NCBI RefSeq assembly: GCF_011604685.1 | Contig: NZ_CP050063.1 | Coordinates: forward strand, 6,241,001 to 6,305,000 | From: Spirosoma aureum | GTDB taxonomy: Bacteria > Bacteroidota > Bacteroidia > Cytophagales > Spirosomataceae | Direction: 5' to 3' | DNA: 64,000 bases | Shown: positions 26,990 through 37,300 of the stretch, piece by piece | How the letters are laid out: every line of letters starts with the position of its first letter | Position numbering within the stretch: the first letter of the stretch is position 1 | Notes under the pieces: generated by a model | Database searches by the model: none | What the model was told of the DNA's origin: nothing | The model's input: only the letters and a program-made list of their open reading frames with translations | Program-made: the position numbers and the translations under genes

Positions 26990-27835
26990 CTAATGAGTGG
27001 CCCAGATACCACTGGCGACTGTTTTATGAATAAATTCGGCGAAATCGGTTGGCTTCCTGCCCAGAACCTGTTCTACCCCATTGGCTACTGTGGCGTTCCG
27101 GCCATCCATGACTTCGGAAAATAAATAAGTCAGTAACGTTATATACTCGTTTGGCACACCATATTCTGTGAGTGCAGCAACATATGCTTCGTCAGAAATC
27201 TGCTCGTACTGAATCGGTTGGCCCGTAGCAGTAGCGATTTCCCGAATAGCCTCCTCGAACGTCAGCAGGCGTGGCCCAGTCAATTCATAAAGTTGATTCG
27301 TATGCCCGGCCTCGGTCAATACGGTAACAGCAACGTCGGCAATGTCGTCTGCATCAATGAACGGTTCGCCAATGTTTCTGACCGGAAGCGCCATATACCC
27401 GCCCAGAATCGGGTCCAACAGGTAGCCTTCGCTAAAATTCTGGCAAAACCAGCTCGCTCGCAGAATCGTCCACTCAGCCTCGGAATTCATTACAACCTGC
27501 TCGCATTCCTCCGCTTCTTCCTCGCCCCGGCCCGACAATAGGACTAATTTCTGCGTGCCGCTTTTTACGGCAGTTTCGGTAAACGAACGAATGCTTTCTG
27601 CTGCGCCAGGCACAGCCAGATCGGGTTGAAATGTGATATAAACGGTATGAATATCCTGAAGCGCTGACTCCCACGTCGCCTGATCCAGCCAATCGAATGC
27701 GGGCTCTCCCGAACGCGACCCGATTCGAATTGGCCAATTGCGTTGCGTGAGCCGATGCGCAACCCTGCTTCCTGTTTTACCGGTTCCTCCTAAAATCAGG
27801 ATTTTCTTCTCTGTACTTCCCTGTGTGTTGTTCAT
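26990..27835 (-). CDS. NmrA-type NAD(P)H-binding atypical short-chain reductase
   Basis: This 281-residue protein starts with a Rossmann motif, ILILGGTGKTGSRVAHRL (GxxGxxG), and has the NmrA-like core with LLSGRGEEEAEECE and WTILRASWFCQNFSEG. Proteins of this type act as NAD(P)-linked reductases or redox sensors (QOR2-like). No classical YxxxK pair is obvious. I prefer the ATG at 27835 over longer starts (27862 and 27913), because the Rossmann fold begins 11 residues later and the longer leader is not domain-like. It lies 13 bases before the DUF1772 start in the same unit. Confidence 0.88.
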   Translation of the reverse strand: MNNTQGSTEKKILILGGTGKTGSRVAHRLTQRNWPIRIGSRSGEPAFDWLDQATWESALQDIHTVYITFQPDLAVPGAAESIRSFTETAVKSGTQKLVLLSGRGEEEAEECEQVVMNSEAEWTILRASWFCQNFSEGYLLDPILGGYMALPVRNIGEPFIDADDIADVAVTVLTEAGHTNQLYELTGPRLLTFEEAIREIATATGQPIQYEQISDEAYVAALTEYGVPNEYITLLTYLFSEVMDGRNATVANGVEQVLGRKPTDFAEFIHKTVASGIWATH

Positions 27836-27926
27836 TTTTCGTTCCGTTTCTGCGAATTTCATTTGAGTTTTCGGATCAAAACTACGATGGCGGCAACCGG
27901 TGAAATAGAACAAAACCGACAGGCGG

Positions 27927-28742
27927 CTATTTAATCAGTTCAGGGAAATTCTCAGCAACCTCATTCGATTGTTTTCGGAATTGATCCGGTGAGAATCCGG
28001 CAAATTCCTTAAAAGTCCTGATAAAATGAGAATGATCGGCATAGCCATTGTCAAATGCTATGTCAGAAAGTTTTTCATAGTCATTATTCCTCATCTGGTC
28101 TAATGATGCCTGGAAACGGCAGATTCGGGCATATAATTTAGGCGAAAGGCCGACCCACTGCCTGAATTTTCGTTCAAAACTTCTTTCTGTAACATTCAGC
28201 TTCTCCTGTAATTCTTTCAGGGAAATAGTGCCTTTTGAATGGGCTATCTGGGCTAGTGCATAACCCATTATGGTATCCTGTTGCGTTTTATTTTGCTCGA
28301 TCAGTCGCCATAAATAGGCAGACAGCCAATCAATCTGGTCGGCTGTTGAGGAGACAGGTAACACATTATCTGACAAAAAAATAGCCTCTTTTTTAGTCAG
28401 GAAACGTAAATCAACGCAGGAGTCGGTCAATTCATGGGCATCGAGGCCGAAAATAGATTTCAGCGCATTCGGGTAAAAATAGACCCCAATTGTCCTGAAC
28501 GCGTCGGTGGAGGAGATTTCTGTAGGCAACGTGGATTGCCCATACAGGAAAATGTCGGGCAATTGCTTGTCAAACTGATAGAGTGTTCCGTTACCGGCAT
28601 GCTGCAACATCAGACCGGGCGATCCATCGACAATCGTCTTAAAAGTTTTGGGCTCAGTATCGGTCGGTAAACTTTCCAGGCGCCAAAAATAACGGACATA
28701 ATTTTTAAGATAGTCGGGTGGTGGTATCTGTTCGTATATCAT
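27927..28742 (-). CDS. AraC-family regulator with DUF6597-like sensor
   Basis: This 271-residue protein has an N-terminal sensing half (about 1-150, IPPPDYLKNYVRYFWRLES and IGVYFYPNALKSIFGL) of the DUF6597 type. A C-terminal AraC helix-turn-helix pair follows (about 160-260) with LNVTERSFERKFRQWVGLSP and the final FIRTFKEFAGFSPDQFRK. It is first in a minus-strand unit with the NmrA and DUF1772 genes and is probably their regulator. A GTG precedes the ATG at 28742, and I use the ATG. Two perfect palindromes sit just upstream. Confidence 0.9.
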   Translation of the reverse strand: MIYEQIPPPDYLKNYVRYFWRLESLPTDTEPKTFKTIVDGSPGLMLQHAGNGTLYQFDKQLPDIFLYGQSTLPTEISSTDAFRTIGVYFYPNALKSIFGLDAHELTDSCVDLRFLTKKEAIFLSDNVLPVSSTADQIDWLSAYLWRLIEQNKTQQDTIMGYALAQIAHSKGTISLKELQEKLNVTERSFERKFRQWVGLSPKLYARICRFQASLDQMRNNDYEKLSDIAFDNGYADHSHFIRTFKEFAGFSPDQFRKQSNEVAENFPELIK

Positions 28743-28752
28743 CACGTTTATC

Positions 28753-28789
28753 GGTCATGACCCCAAGGTCAATTCCTGAATTTCAGGAA
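28753..28789. promoter_or_regulatory. two palindromic operator candidates
   Basis: GGTCATGACC (28753-28762) is a perfect 10-base palindrome. TTCCTGAA-T-TTCAGGAA (28773-28789) is a perfect 8-bp inverted repeat with a one-base centre. Both lie 11-47 bases before the AraC start codon, where an autoregulator or another dimeric repressor would bind. Confidence 0.5.
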
Positions 28790-29217
28790 CCCAGCTCTGG
28801 TGGCCTACACCCACTTGACTGGCAATGCTTTCCTAAAGACCAGAAATCGACTCCTATAGTTGCCTCAACTCATATGCTATAACCTAGTTTTACGAATAGG
28901 CCGAATCCATTTTAAATTCAGGCATTCTGGCCGACATACGATGGCCTTCTCTTCGATTACAGTGTAAAGCTATTTAGCGTATAGCAAGTACTTAACTATT
29001 GGCATTCATATCAATCATTTTGTTCAATCCTTTGCTGTTTTCTTGTTAATTTACCCCAATTCTGCTCACAAGAGCGAAATGAATTACTGTTTTGTCAGAT
29101 AAGTAGCGTTCGGTAAATTATTAGCCCCAATAACCTAACCTTGCAGAACAGGCAGTAAGCCATACGCAATGAGTAGATTACCGTATCCTGCTGATCGGTC
29201 AAGGCTTGACAACTAAA
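28790..29217. other. divergent intergenic region
   Basis: About 430 bases lie between the AraC gene and the kelch/SARP-like gene. TAACCTTG near 29140 resembles a -7 box for the plus-strand gene, but no matching -33 box was found. No further gene is seen. Confidence 0.4.
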
Positions 29218-31830
29218 ATGGTATTTGGATTTACTATATCAAACTACGGCATACTACTTCGCTTATGCTTTTATACGATAACTATGCTCTGTATAGCTTC
29301 CATTACCCTCAAAGCCCAATCGTATGGGCTGCGTTTTGCAGGGCAGGAAGAAATACAGGATAATCGTACGTCGCTGAACCTTACGCCAGAAAAGCCTTTA
29401 TGCCTCAACGGAACGGTTGACATTACGTTTGACTTATCGCTGGCCTCAAGCTATACAACCTATTTTGGGTACATTTTCAGAATCATCCAGAATGAAAAGC
29501 AAAACCTTGACTTACTGTACGAACAAAAATCGAAGAGTTTTAAAATTATTATTGGTGAGCGATTTTCTAAATCCGTTATAAAGATTGATTCGGCTCAATT
29601 GTTCGACCATTGGAATCAGTTCAGAATACAGATCGATTTAAAGAATAGCAAATTACTCGTCTACATCAACAACAAGCTGGTTATCAGCGATCAGGTTCCG
29701 TTCGGCGAAGGCGATTGCTTTACAATTTTTTTCGGGGGTAATGAATTCAGGAATTTTAAATCCAAAGATTTACCCCCCATGAATTTGAAAGACATCACAT
29801 TGTCGGAAGATGGCAAACGGATGTATCATTGGCCATTAAACGAGTTGAAAGGCACTATTGCAATCGATGAACTCGCGGAAAAAAAGGCTTCCGTTAAAAA
29901 TCCCATCTGGATCAAATCGCTGCATAATGAGTGGAAATTAGCCAAACAATTTACGGTAAATGGCAGCGCCTGTGTAGCGTTTGATCCTGCTTCTGAAACA
30001 GTACATGTAATCGGCTCCGACATCCTATATAGATACGCTGTCCGGAGTCGTCAGGGGGAAGCGTTGCCTCAAAAAAACTCCCCTCCGAGCTTTTTGCCGG
30101 GCAATCAGGCCATTTTCAATCCAGCTACCAACAAACTCTATAATTATTACGTAGATCAAAAATCCATAGCTGCCTTCGATTTCGTTTCCCGAAGCTGGAA
30201 AAGTGAGACCCTTACCCCTAAATATACGATTGCAACCGAGTACTGGCAGGCCAATAAGTTCATTGCGGGTTCTGGTTCGGACTTGTACATACTGGGCGGA
30301 TACGGCCAGTTGACCTATAAAAACAGCATTCATCGGTATCGCTTTGCATCCAAAAAGTGGGAAACGATCCCAACCAAAGGGACTATTTATACTCCCCGTT
30401 ATTTGGCGGCATTAGGCACAACACCCAGAGCTGATACTGCCTATCTGATTGGTGGGTATGGTAGCCTGACGGGTGAGCAAATGCTTAACCCCAAAAGCGC
30501 TTACGACCTCCTGGAATATGTAGTTAAGGAAAACACATTCCGAAAGCTTTATGAGCTTCCCGTTCCGAAAGCTGACTTTGCGTTTGCCAACTCACTGATT
30601 ATTGATTCAAAATCAAACCTTTTCTACGGGCTCATCTTCCCCAATCAACAATTCAAATCACACCTTCAACTCATTCGTGGATCATTATCGAAACCGGTCT
30701 ATGAGCTGGCAGGCACCTCCATTCCGTATCAGTTTCACGACACGCATTCCTACTCAGACCTGTATTATTGCCCGACCAGCCATCAGTTAGTTGCAGTCAC
30801 ACTTTACCGAAATGAAAAGAATACTGCTGCGATAAAAAATACTACAGATGTAAAACTCTATACGATTTCATTTCCCCCGAATGCTCTGGAACCTACCCCT
30901 TCTGCGGAAAAGCAACCCTTCAAGACGTATTGGCTCTGGATTCTGGCTGGTCTCATAACAGGAGGCATTATAGTCATCTATGCCCGTCGGCGTCGACAGC
31001 TCGAATCAAGGGAGCCTCACACAAATTTGCTGTCCGAGCAATCATCAGCCAGAGGAGTGCCTGTTGACGAACCTTCGCCAGCCAGCGATTTCGTTGACAA
31101 GCCCGTTTTCAGAGCCAGTGTCTTTCTCTTTGGTAATTTTCAGGTATTTGATCATACGGGTTCCGATATCACTAAATTGTTTACGCCCCTGCTTAAGGAG
31201 CTTTTTCTGCTGCTGGCGTTAAATAATATTGGCAAGCAACGGGGAGTGCCTTCTGAAAAACTCAATGAAATACTGTGGCCCGACAAGTCAGGCCGGGATG
31301 CGAGCAACAACCGATCGGTCAACATTGCCAAGTTGAGGAGTATACTCGAAAAAGTGGGAGCCTGCTCGCTCTCAAAGGAGTCGGGCTATTGGAACGTTTC
31401 GTTTGATTCTAGCCAGATTTACGTTGATTATGAGCGCTATATGGCCATCATCAACAATAAAGCAACGCTTACGAAACAAACGATTATTGAACTGGAAGAA
31501 ATCACCAAACGGGGGCCTTTTTTACTGAATACTGAATATTATTGGCTGGACGATTTCAAGGCGGATATTTCAAATAACATCATCAACACGTTTCTTCAAT
31601 ATGCGGACAAACTGAGTATCAATGACGATCCTGAGTTTCTGATTCAGCTGACCAATTTCATTTTTTACTACGACCCCGTCAATGAAGATGCCATTATCCT
31701 GAAATGCAAATCACTGGCATTAATGGGAAAGCATACATTAGCCAAGAATGCCTTCGAAAAGTTCACCCGAGACTATAAGATCATTTATGGCGAAGACTAT
31801 AAACAGTCTTTTTCGGCATTTATGGACTAG
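29218..31830 (+). CDS. membrane one-component regulator: LamG/kelch sensor + SARP-like DNA-binding
   Basis: This roughly 870-residue protein has an N-terminal signal (about 10-33). A LamG-like lectin fold (about 40-200) follows, then kelch-like blades (about 240-540, e.g. SGSDLYILGGYGQLTYKN and AYLIGGYGSLTGEQ). One TM helix (about 570-592) is followed by an Arg-rich YARRRRQLESR stop-transfer. The cytoplasmic part has a winged helix of the OmpR/SARP type (about 634-735, LLKELFLLLALNNIG...LWPDKSG...SVNIAKLRSIL) and a BTAD/TPR-like helical tail. It therefore puts an extracytoplasmic carbohydrate-type sensor on a DNA-binding domain without a kinase. It sits upstream of the ECF/FecR/SusCD genes and may control them. 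ATG 29218 is preferred over a TTG at 29206. Confidence 0.85.
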   Translation: MVFGFTISNYGILLRLCFYTITMLCIASITLKAQSYGLRFAGQEEIQDNRTSLNLTPEKPLCLNGTVDITFDLSLASSYTTYFGYIFRIIQNEKQNLDLLYEQKSKSFKIIIGERFSKSVIKIDSAQLFDHWNQFRIQIDLKNSKLLVYINNKLVISDQVPFGEGDCFTIFFGGNEFRNFKSKDLPPMNLKDITLSEDGKRMYHWPLNELKGTIAIDELAEKKASVKNPIWIKSLHNEWKLAKQFTVNGSACVAFDPASETVHVIGSDILYRYAVRSRQGEALPQKNSPPSFLPGNQAIFNPATNKLYNYYVDQKSIAAFDFVSRSWKSETLTPKYTIATEYWQANKFIAGSGSDLYILGGYGQLTYKNSIHRYRFASKKWETIPTKGTIYTPRYLAALGTTPRADTAYLIGGYGSLTGEQMLNPKSAYDLLEYVVKENTFRKLYELPVPKADFAFANSLIIDSKSNLFYGLIFPNQQFKSHLQLIRGSLSKPVYELAGTSIPYQFHDTHSYSDLYYCPTSHQLVAVTLYRNEKNTAAIKNTTDVKLYTISFPPNALEPTPSAEKQPFKTYWLWILAGLITGGIIVIYARRRRQLESREPHTNLLSEQSSARGVPVDEPSPASDFVDKPVFRASVFLFGNFQVFDHTGSDITKLFTPLLKELFLLLALNNIGKQRGVPSEKLNEILWPDKSGRDASNNRSVNIAKLRSILEKVGACSLSKESGYWNVSFDSSQIYVDYERYMAIINNKATLTKQTIIELEEITKRGPFLLNTEYYWLDDFKADISNNIINTFLQYADKLSINDDPEFLIQLTNFIFYYDPVNEDAIILKCKSLALMGKHTLAKNAFEKFTRDYKIIYGEDYKQSFSAFMD

Positions 31831-32152
31831 GCTATCTACTTCCGTCTCAAGGCCTATTTCTGTAAGCTTATTGCCAGTTTTCGTCTTTTTTTCCTATAAT
31901 CTCTCGATTTACTTCCAAATTAAGCATTTATTAAGATTTTTTTAAGAGGAGCTTATTTAATTTGCGCCAGATTAATCTAGAAAAATACTCATTTTGTCTA
32001 ATTCTTCCAGCTGATCAATTTTGGCATGGAGGCAATGGTTAAACAGAATACCTAAAACTCTTTCAGTTTTTGTGGTTGCGTGAATAGAAGCAACAGATTG
32101 TGCTGATTGTCTTTGTCAACCAAGTCATTCTTAAATATGAATCCTTCTTAAG
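31831..32152. other. AT-rich leader before the ECF sigma gene
   Basis: About 320 bases of AT-rich DNA without a gene. It should hold the sigma-factor promoter, but no well-spaced box pair was identified. Confidence 0.4.
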
Positions 32153-32740
32153 ATGGGTGTTATCAGGAAAATGTATTCAATGATCAATAATCCGGAAGAA
32201 AAGCCGGAGGAGTTGGCGTTGGATGCCCTGTTTAAAGAATTCTATGATCGCCTTGTCTATTTTTCCCTTCAATTAGTTCGAGACCAGGCCCAGGCTCAAG
32301 ACATTGCACAGGATGCATTTATCAAGTATTGGCAGGAAAGAGACTACGTCCTCGCCAATAAAGTAGCTGTAAAAAACTATCTATACAGTACCGTTCGCCA
32401 TGCCAGCCTTAATGTCATACGCCACAGTAAGGTAGTCGATGATTACCTCCTGCAACAGGGAACGGACGAGCCCGAGGAGCACAGCATTATGGATGCGATC
32501 ATTTCCTCTGAAGTCATCGCTGAACTTCACGCAGCCATCGACGCTTTACCAGAAAACTACCGCGTCGTTTCGGTAATGAGCTATCTGGAAGGAAAGAAGA
32601 ACCAGGAGATAGCCGATGAATTAGGCATTTCGATTAATACCATCAAAAAGCAAAAATACCGGGCACTTGAATTGCTAAAAGTAAGCCTTTCGCCAGAACT
32701 ATTCGGCGTGGTGCTCCTCCTGGACACGGCTTCTTTTTAG
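32153..32740 (+). CDS. ECF-type RNA polymerase sigma factor (FecI-like)
   Basis: This 195-residue sigma factor has region 2 at about 28-95 (FYDRLVYFSLQLVRDQAQAQ, DIAQDAFIKYW, then NYLYSTVRHASLN). Region 4 is at about 125-185 (AAIDALPENYRVVSVMSYLE and the helix-turn-helix NQEIADELGISINTIKKQKY). It lacks region 3, as expected. It should direct transcription of the SusC/SusD genes and be held by the FecR anti-sigma factor encoded 190 bases downstream. Alternative ATGs lie at 32171 and 32180; the first is kept. Confidence 0.93.
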   Translation: MGVIRKMYSMINNPEEKPEELALDALFKEFYDRLVYFSLQLVRDQAQAQDIAQDAFIKYWQERDYVLANKVAVKNYLYSTVRHASLNVIRHSKVVDDYLLQQGTDEPEEHSIMDAIISSEVIAELHAAIDALPENYRVVSVMSYLEGKKNQEIADELGISINTIKKQKYRALELLKVSLSPELFGVVLLLDTASF

Positions 32741-32932
32741 AGCAAACAGGAGCGCTGAGAAAAAATAATTAAAATTCAGCCTTAGTCATTCATTTTAATT
32801 AGCTCTGAAAATCAGATCATTATACTATGATTTTATTGATTTTTTCTTGATCCAAAAAAATATTTCCTTAAAATTTATCTCCCCTTTATCCTATTTCCTC
32901 CTTCGCGTGTCTCTATGGTGTAATGCAGCATT

Positions 32933-34186
32933 ATGGAAGACTATAACGGCTATTTCAGACAAGGGGACCTGATTGCGAAGCACCTTAAAGGCGAACTAAC
33001 CAGTCAGGAAAAAGCGGAGTTGGATGATTGGGTTGCCCAAAGCGATCACAACCGGGCGCTATTCGAAAAGCTGACCGAAAAAGAGAGTCTCAACAACGAG
33101 TTCGACCAGTTTGCGTCATCAGGCAAAGAAGAAGCCTGGGAAAGAGTAGCCAATGAAACGGGATTTACTAAATCCAGGCGAATTACGTATATAGGTAATC
33201 GTTTCACCAGGCTTGTCGTGGCAGCCCTGGTGATTATTGTATCGGGCGTATTTGTTTATCAGGTAACCTTCCGGTCAAAGCCTGCCAGGCAGGTTGCCCA
33301 ACAATCCGACATTCTGCCCGGAGGAAGTAAGGCAATATTAACCCTGGACGATGCATCACAAATAGTGCTGGACGATGCAACGAATGGCGAAATTGCGAGA
33401 CAGGATGATATGGTCATCACCAAAACCGCTGACGGTCAGATCGTTTACGATGGTTCTAAGTCGGCGGAATCCTCTCCCGACGAAAAACCGGATCTATCCT
33501 ATAATACAATTACGACTCCACGCGGAGGAAAATTCCGGGTGATTCTCCCAGACGGTAGCAAAGTATGGTTAAATGCTGCTTCGTCACTGAAATACCCGAC
33601 CACGTTTCGGGGTCGAGAACGAACGGTTGCGTTAAATGGGGAGGCCTATTTTGAAATAACACACGTTACCAGTGGCTCTAGCGAAGCCATACCGTTTCGG
33701 GTGCGTTCGGCCGGACAGGTTGTGGAGGTATTAGGCACCCACTTTAACATCAATAGCTATGCTGATGAGAGCAGTATAAAAACCACGCTGCTCGAAGGAA
33801 AGGTAAAAGTCATCAAAACACAGCGTAATGTTTCAAAAACGGTCAGCGAGGGAAGCGCATCGGCCATAATTCTAAAACCAGGCGAACAGTCACAGCTGGC
33901 ATCAGGCAAGAGACCCAGACTTAATCGAATTGACCACGCCGATCTGGAAGAAGCAGTGGCCTGGAAGAATGGGCAATTTCAATTTAAAGACACTGATTTA
34001 CCGACGATTATGCGCCAGATAGCCCGCTGGTACGATGTAGAGGTGGCTTTTCAGGGAAAATTACCAGACAAAAAGTTCAGAGGTAAAATTTCCAGAGATG
34101 TGCCTCTGTCTCAAATTTTTCAGATTCTGCAATTAAGTGGTGTAAACTTTAAACTGGACGGACGCAAAATCACGGTTAAATCCTGA
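32933..34186 (+). CDS. FecR-family anti-sigma factor
   Basis: This 417-residue inner-membrane protein has a cytoplasmic N-terminal anti-sigma part with a KHLKGELTSQEKAELDDWV motif. A TM helix (about 91-112), a periplasmic FecR domain (about 185-300, TTPRGGKFRVILPDGSKVWL and NGEAYFEITH) and a C-terminal DUF4974 domain (about 340-416, LPTIMRQIARWYDVEV and FRGKISRDVPLSQIFQIL) follow. The DUF4974 domain contacts the STN domain of a TonB receptor. The next gene, a SusC with STN, is thus its obvious partner, which makes a cell-surface signalling triad. Confidence 0.94.
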   Translation: MEDYNGYFRQGDLIAKHLKGELTSQEKAELDDWVAQSDHNRALFEKLTEKESLNNEFDQFASSGKEEAWERVANETGFTKSRRITYIGNRFTRLVVAALVIIVSGVFVYQVTFRSKPARQVAQQSDILPGGSKAILTLDDASQIVLDDATNGEIARQDDMVITKTADGQIVYDGSKSAESSPDEKPDLSYNTITTPRGGKFRVILPDGSKVWLNAASSLKYPTTFRGRERTVALNGEAYFEITHVTSGSSEAIPFRVRSAGQVVEVLGTHFNINSYADESSIKTTLLEGKVKVIKTQRNVSKTVSEGSASAIILKPGEQSQLASGKRPRLNRIDHADLEEAVAWKNGQFQFKDTDLPTIMRQIARWYDVEVAFQGKLPDKKFRGKISRDVPLSQIFQILQLSGVNFKLDGRKITVKS

Positions 34187-34240
34187 TCGACATTGGCCAG
34201 TCTGGGCAAGGCCTGGAGTAGCCACAGGCTATCTTAATAA

Positions 34241-34272
34241 AAAAGCCGGAACGTGTTGCGAGCACTTCCGGC
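34241..34272 (-). terminator. minus-oriented terminator-like hairpin before susC-like gene
   Basis: The stem GCCGGAA (34245-34251) with TTCCGGC (34266-34272) has six A immediately on its left, so the U-run is on the minus strand. Both flanking genes run plus. It could end an antisense transcript from the leader of the SusC gene or act as a leader structure. Confidence 0.45.
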
Positions 34273-34366
34273 ATGAAGCTTAGGATAACCTGCCTGTAAA
34301 AAACAGGAAGATATGTAAAACGATTGACGTACAAGCTTTTACTAAACCCCAAACTCTTACAAAAGT

Positions 34367-37300
34367 ATGAACTATTCTACTTTTTACCTACGGCTATGCA
34401 TGACGGATCCGTGGGGGCAACTTAAGGAATTTATCAATTCCCGACTACTTGATAATAGTCCGGGAATGAAACGAAAATGGATTATGCGACTCAACTTTAC
34501 CAGCATACTCTTATTAGCCGCCTGTCTGCACCTCTATGCGGCCGGTTATAGTCAACGTATTTCTATTAATGAACGGAATGCTCCGCTCGAAAAAGTACTG
34601 GATAAGATTGAGAAACAGAGTGGTTACTCCTTCTTTCTACAAACGGAGCTGCTGACGAAAAGCAATAAGGTCTCCATCCATCTGAAAAATGCTACCCTGG
34701 AAACGGTACTGGATGAGCTATTCAAAAACCAGCCGCTGAGTTATTCCATCATTAGTAAAACGATTGTTATCAAGCGAAAAGAAGAAGCGCTGCTTGATAC
34801 CAGAGCGAATGCGTTTACGCTACAAACGGCCGAAGTAAGAACGGGGCTTAAAGTGGAGTCAGGGGCAGAATCTGTGAGAAAAACGTCGGATATACTGACC
34901 GACAAAGTCCAGAGTTTCAAGAGTGCGCTGGCTCCTATTACTGGCAGGGTCACCGACGAAAAAGGCGAAGGTCTGCCCGGCGTAAGCATTGTTGTTAAAG
35001 GAACGCAAAAAGGAACGACCAGCGATACCAGAGGGCAGTTTCAGCTTGATGTGACCGATAGAGGAGCAACCCTGGTCTTTAGTTTTGTCGGCTACGAAAG
35101 TCAGGAGGTTCCCATCGGAACACAGACCACCCTAAACGTGACCTTAAAGGTTAGCGAACGTGGCTTGCAGGAAGTTGTGGTGGTTGGCTATGGCGAACAA
35201 CGCAAAAGTGATGTCACGGGTGCAACCAGTACGGTAACGGCTAAGGAGATTGCCAAACGGCCACTCGTGCGGGTTGAGCAGGCCTTGCAGGGCACAACAT
35301 CGGGTGTAGTCGTGGCCAGCAGCAGTGGCCAGCCAGGCCGTGGCCTCAGCGTTCGGATACGGGGATCAAACTCCATCACGGGCTCCAACGATCCGCTCTA
35401 TGTGATCGACGGGTTTATCGGCGGGAACATCGAATCCATCAACCCCAATGACATTGAATCGCTGGAAATCCTTAAAGATGCCTCTGCAACCGCTATTTAT
35501 GGCTCCAGAGGATCAAATGGCGTTGTGCTCATTACCACAAAATCGGGTCAGGAAGGAAAGGCAAAGGTTAATTTCAGCACGTGGTTCAGCAGAGCCAGTA
35601 TGCCCAAAAAACTGAGCCTGATGAATGCCTACGATTTCGCCCGTACCGTTAATACGCAGTTTACATCGACCGGAAATCCACCCGCTTTTTCGGATGATCG
35701 ACTTCAGACGTTGAGGGCAAATGGTGGTACCGACTGGCAAAACGAATTGCATCAGGAACCGTTGCTACAGAATTACCAGCTCGATGTATCGGGTGGATCT
35801 GCCAATGTCAAATACCTGCTGTCGGCTAATTATCTCGATCAACCCGGCTTAATTCTCAATCAGTATTATAAGCGAACGACTTTACGGGCCAATATCGATG
35901 CCAAGATCAATGACCGGATAAATCTGAAATTCAACGTGGCTGCGGTGTTGCCGCAAAACCGGAATACCAACTACTCCGGCGACTTGACGGACCCATTTAC
36001 ACAGGCAACCGAATGGGACCCGACCTCCCCTGTTCGCGATCAGACTGGCGCGTTTATCCTCACTGCCCCCTATGCCTCTATTCAGTTTAACCCGGTAGCG
36101 CGCGCAACCAGTCAGTTCGATGAAAGCCGGAATACCAACCTTGCCGGAACGGGCATATTGACGTACCGCATTCTCGACGGTCTTACGTTTACCACAAACA
36201 CGACCTACCAGGTATCATCGCCCTTTAATCAGACCCTGTTCGGTCCGGGAACGGGTAACGGCGTATTGTATGCACAGGTAAATGCGTCCAGAAACTGGAA
36301 TTTTCAGAATAGTAATTTCCTGACCTACAAGGCTAATTTTGGCGACCATGGCCTGACCGTAACCGCATTGTATGAACAGCAGCAGGGACAGGGAATGTCC
36401 GTGAATGCCCGAGCCAATAGTTTATCGACCTATGCACTGGGCTATTATAATTTAAGTCTGGGAACAACGCAGCAAACCTCATCGGGCTATTCGGCCGATG
36501 CGCTGCAATCGTACATGGGTCGGGTCAACTATGCGTATAAAGACAAGTACCTGCTCACGGCCAGCGTTCGTACGGATGGTTCGTCTCACTTAACGCAGAA
36601 ATACAGCACATTTCCCTCGCTGGCTCTGGGCTGGAATTTATCCAAAGAGGCTTTCATGCAGAACTCGAAGCTGTTTTCTGATTTAAAAGTACGGGCCAGC
36701 TACGGGCAAACCGGTAACCAGGCCGTTGGTGCCTACGCTACTATTGCCCAGGTTACGACCGGTGGCACCCAACCAGCTTATTATTATGATGGCACGACTC
36801 CGAGTGTTGCCACACCTCTGGGAGCCCCGGTATCGAGCAGTCTGAAATGGGAAACAACAACGCAGTATGACGCCGGTATCGATGCTTCGTTTTTAAACGG
36901 TCGCTTACGGTTCACGGCGGATGTCTATCAGAAAAATATATCAAACCTCCTCTACAGCTACCAGGCACCGTTCTACTTAGGTGGTGGCAATTACCTCCGA
37001 AATATTGGTAGTGTTGAGAATAAAGGGCTGGAATTTTCGCTTAGTGGCACCCCGGTTTCGGTGGGTAAACTACGCTGGACCAGCAACTTCAACATCTCCT
37101 TTAACCGGAATAAGGTAATCGATCTGGGAGGTCTCGATAATGTTATCGTAAACGGTGTCGGTTCTGCCCTGAACAGTGCTTCTATTCTGCGGGTCGGCCG
37201 GCCGCTGGGTGAGTTTTATGGCTATCAATTCCTGGGAACCTGGAAAACGAGTGAAGCCGATCAGGCAGCACAGTTTGGCATGAAACCGGGCGATGCCAAA

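Noticed and set aside
29206..29217. TTG start for the kelch/SARP-like gene
   Set aside because: The in-frame ATG 12 bases later gives a more typical signal peptide and no ribosome-binding evidence favours the TTG.
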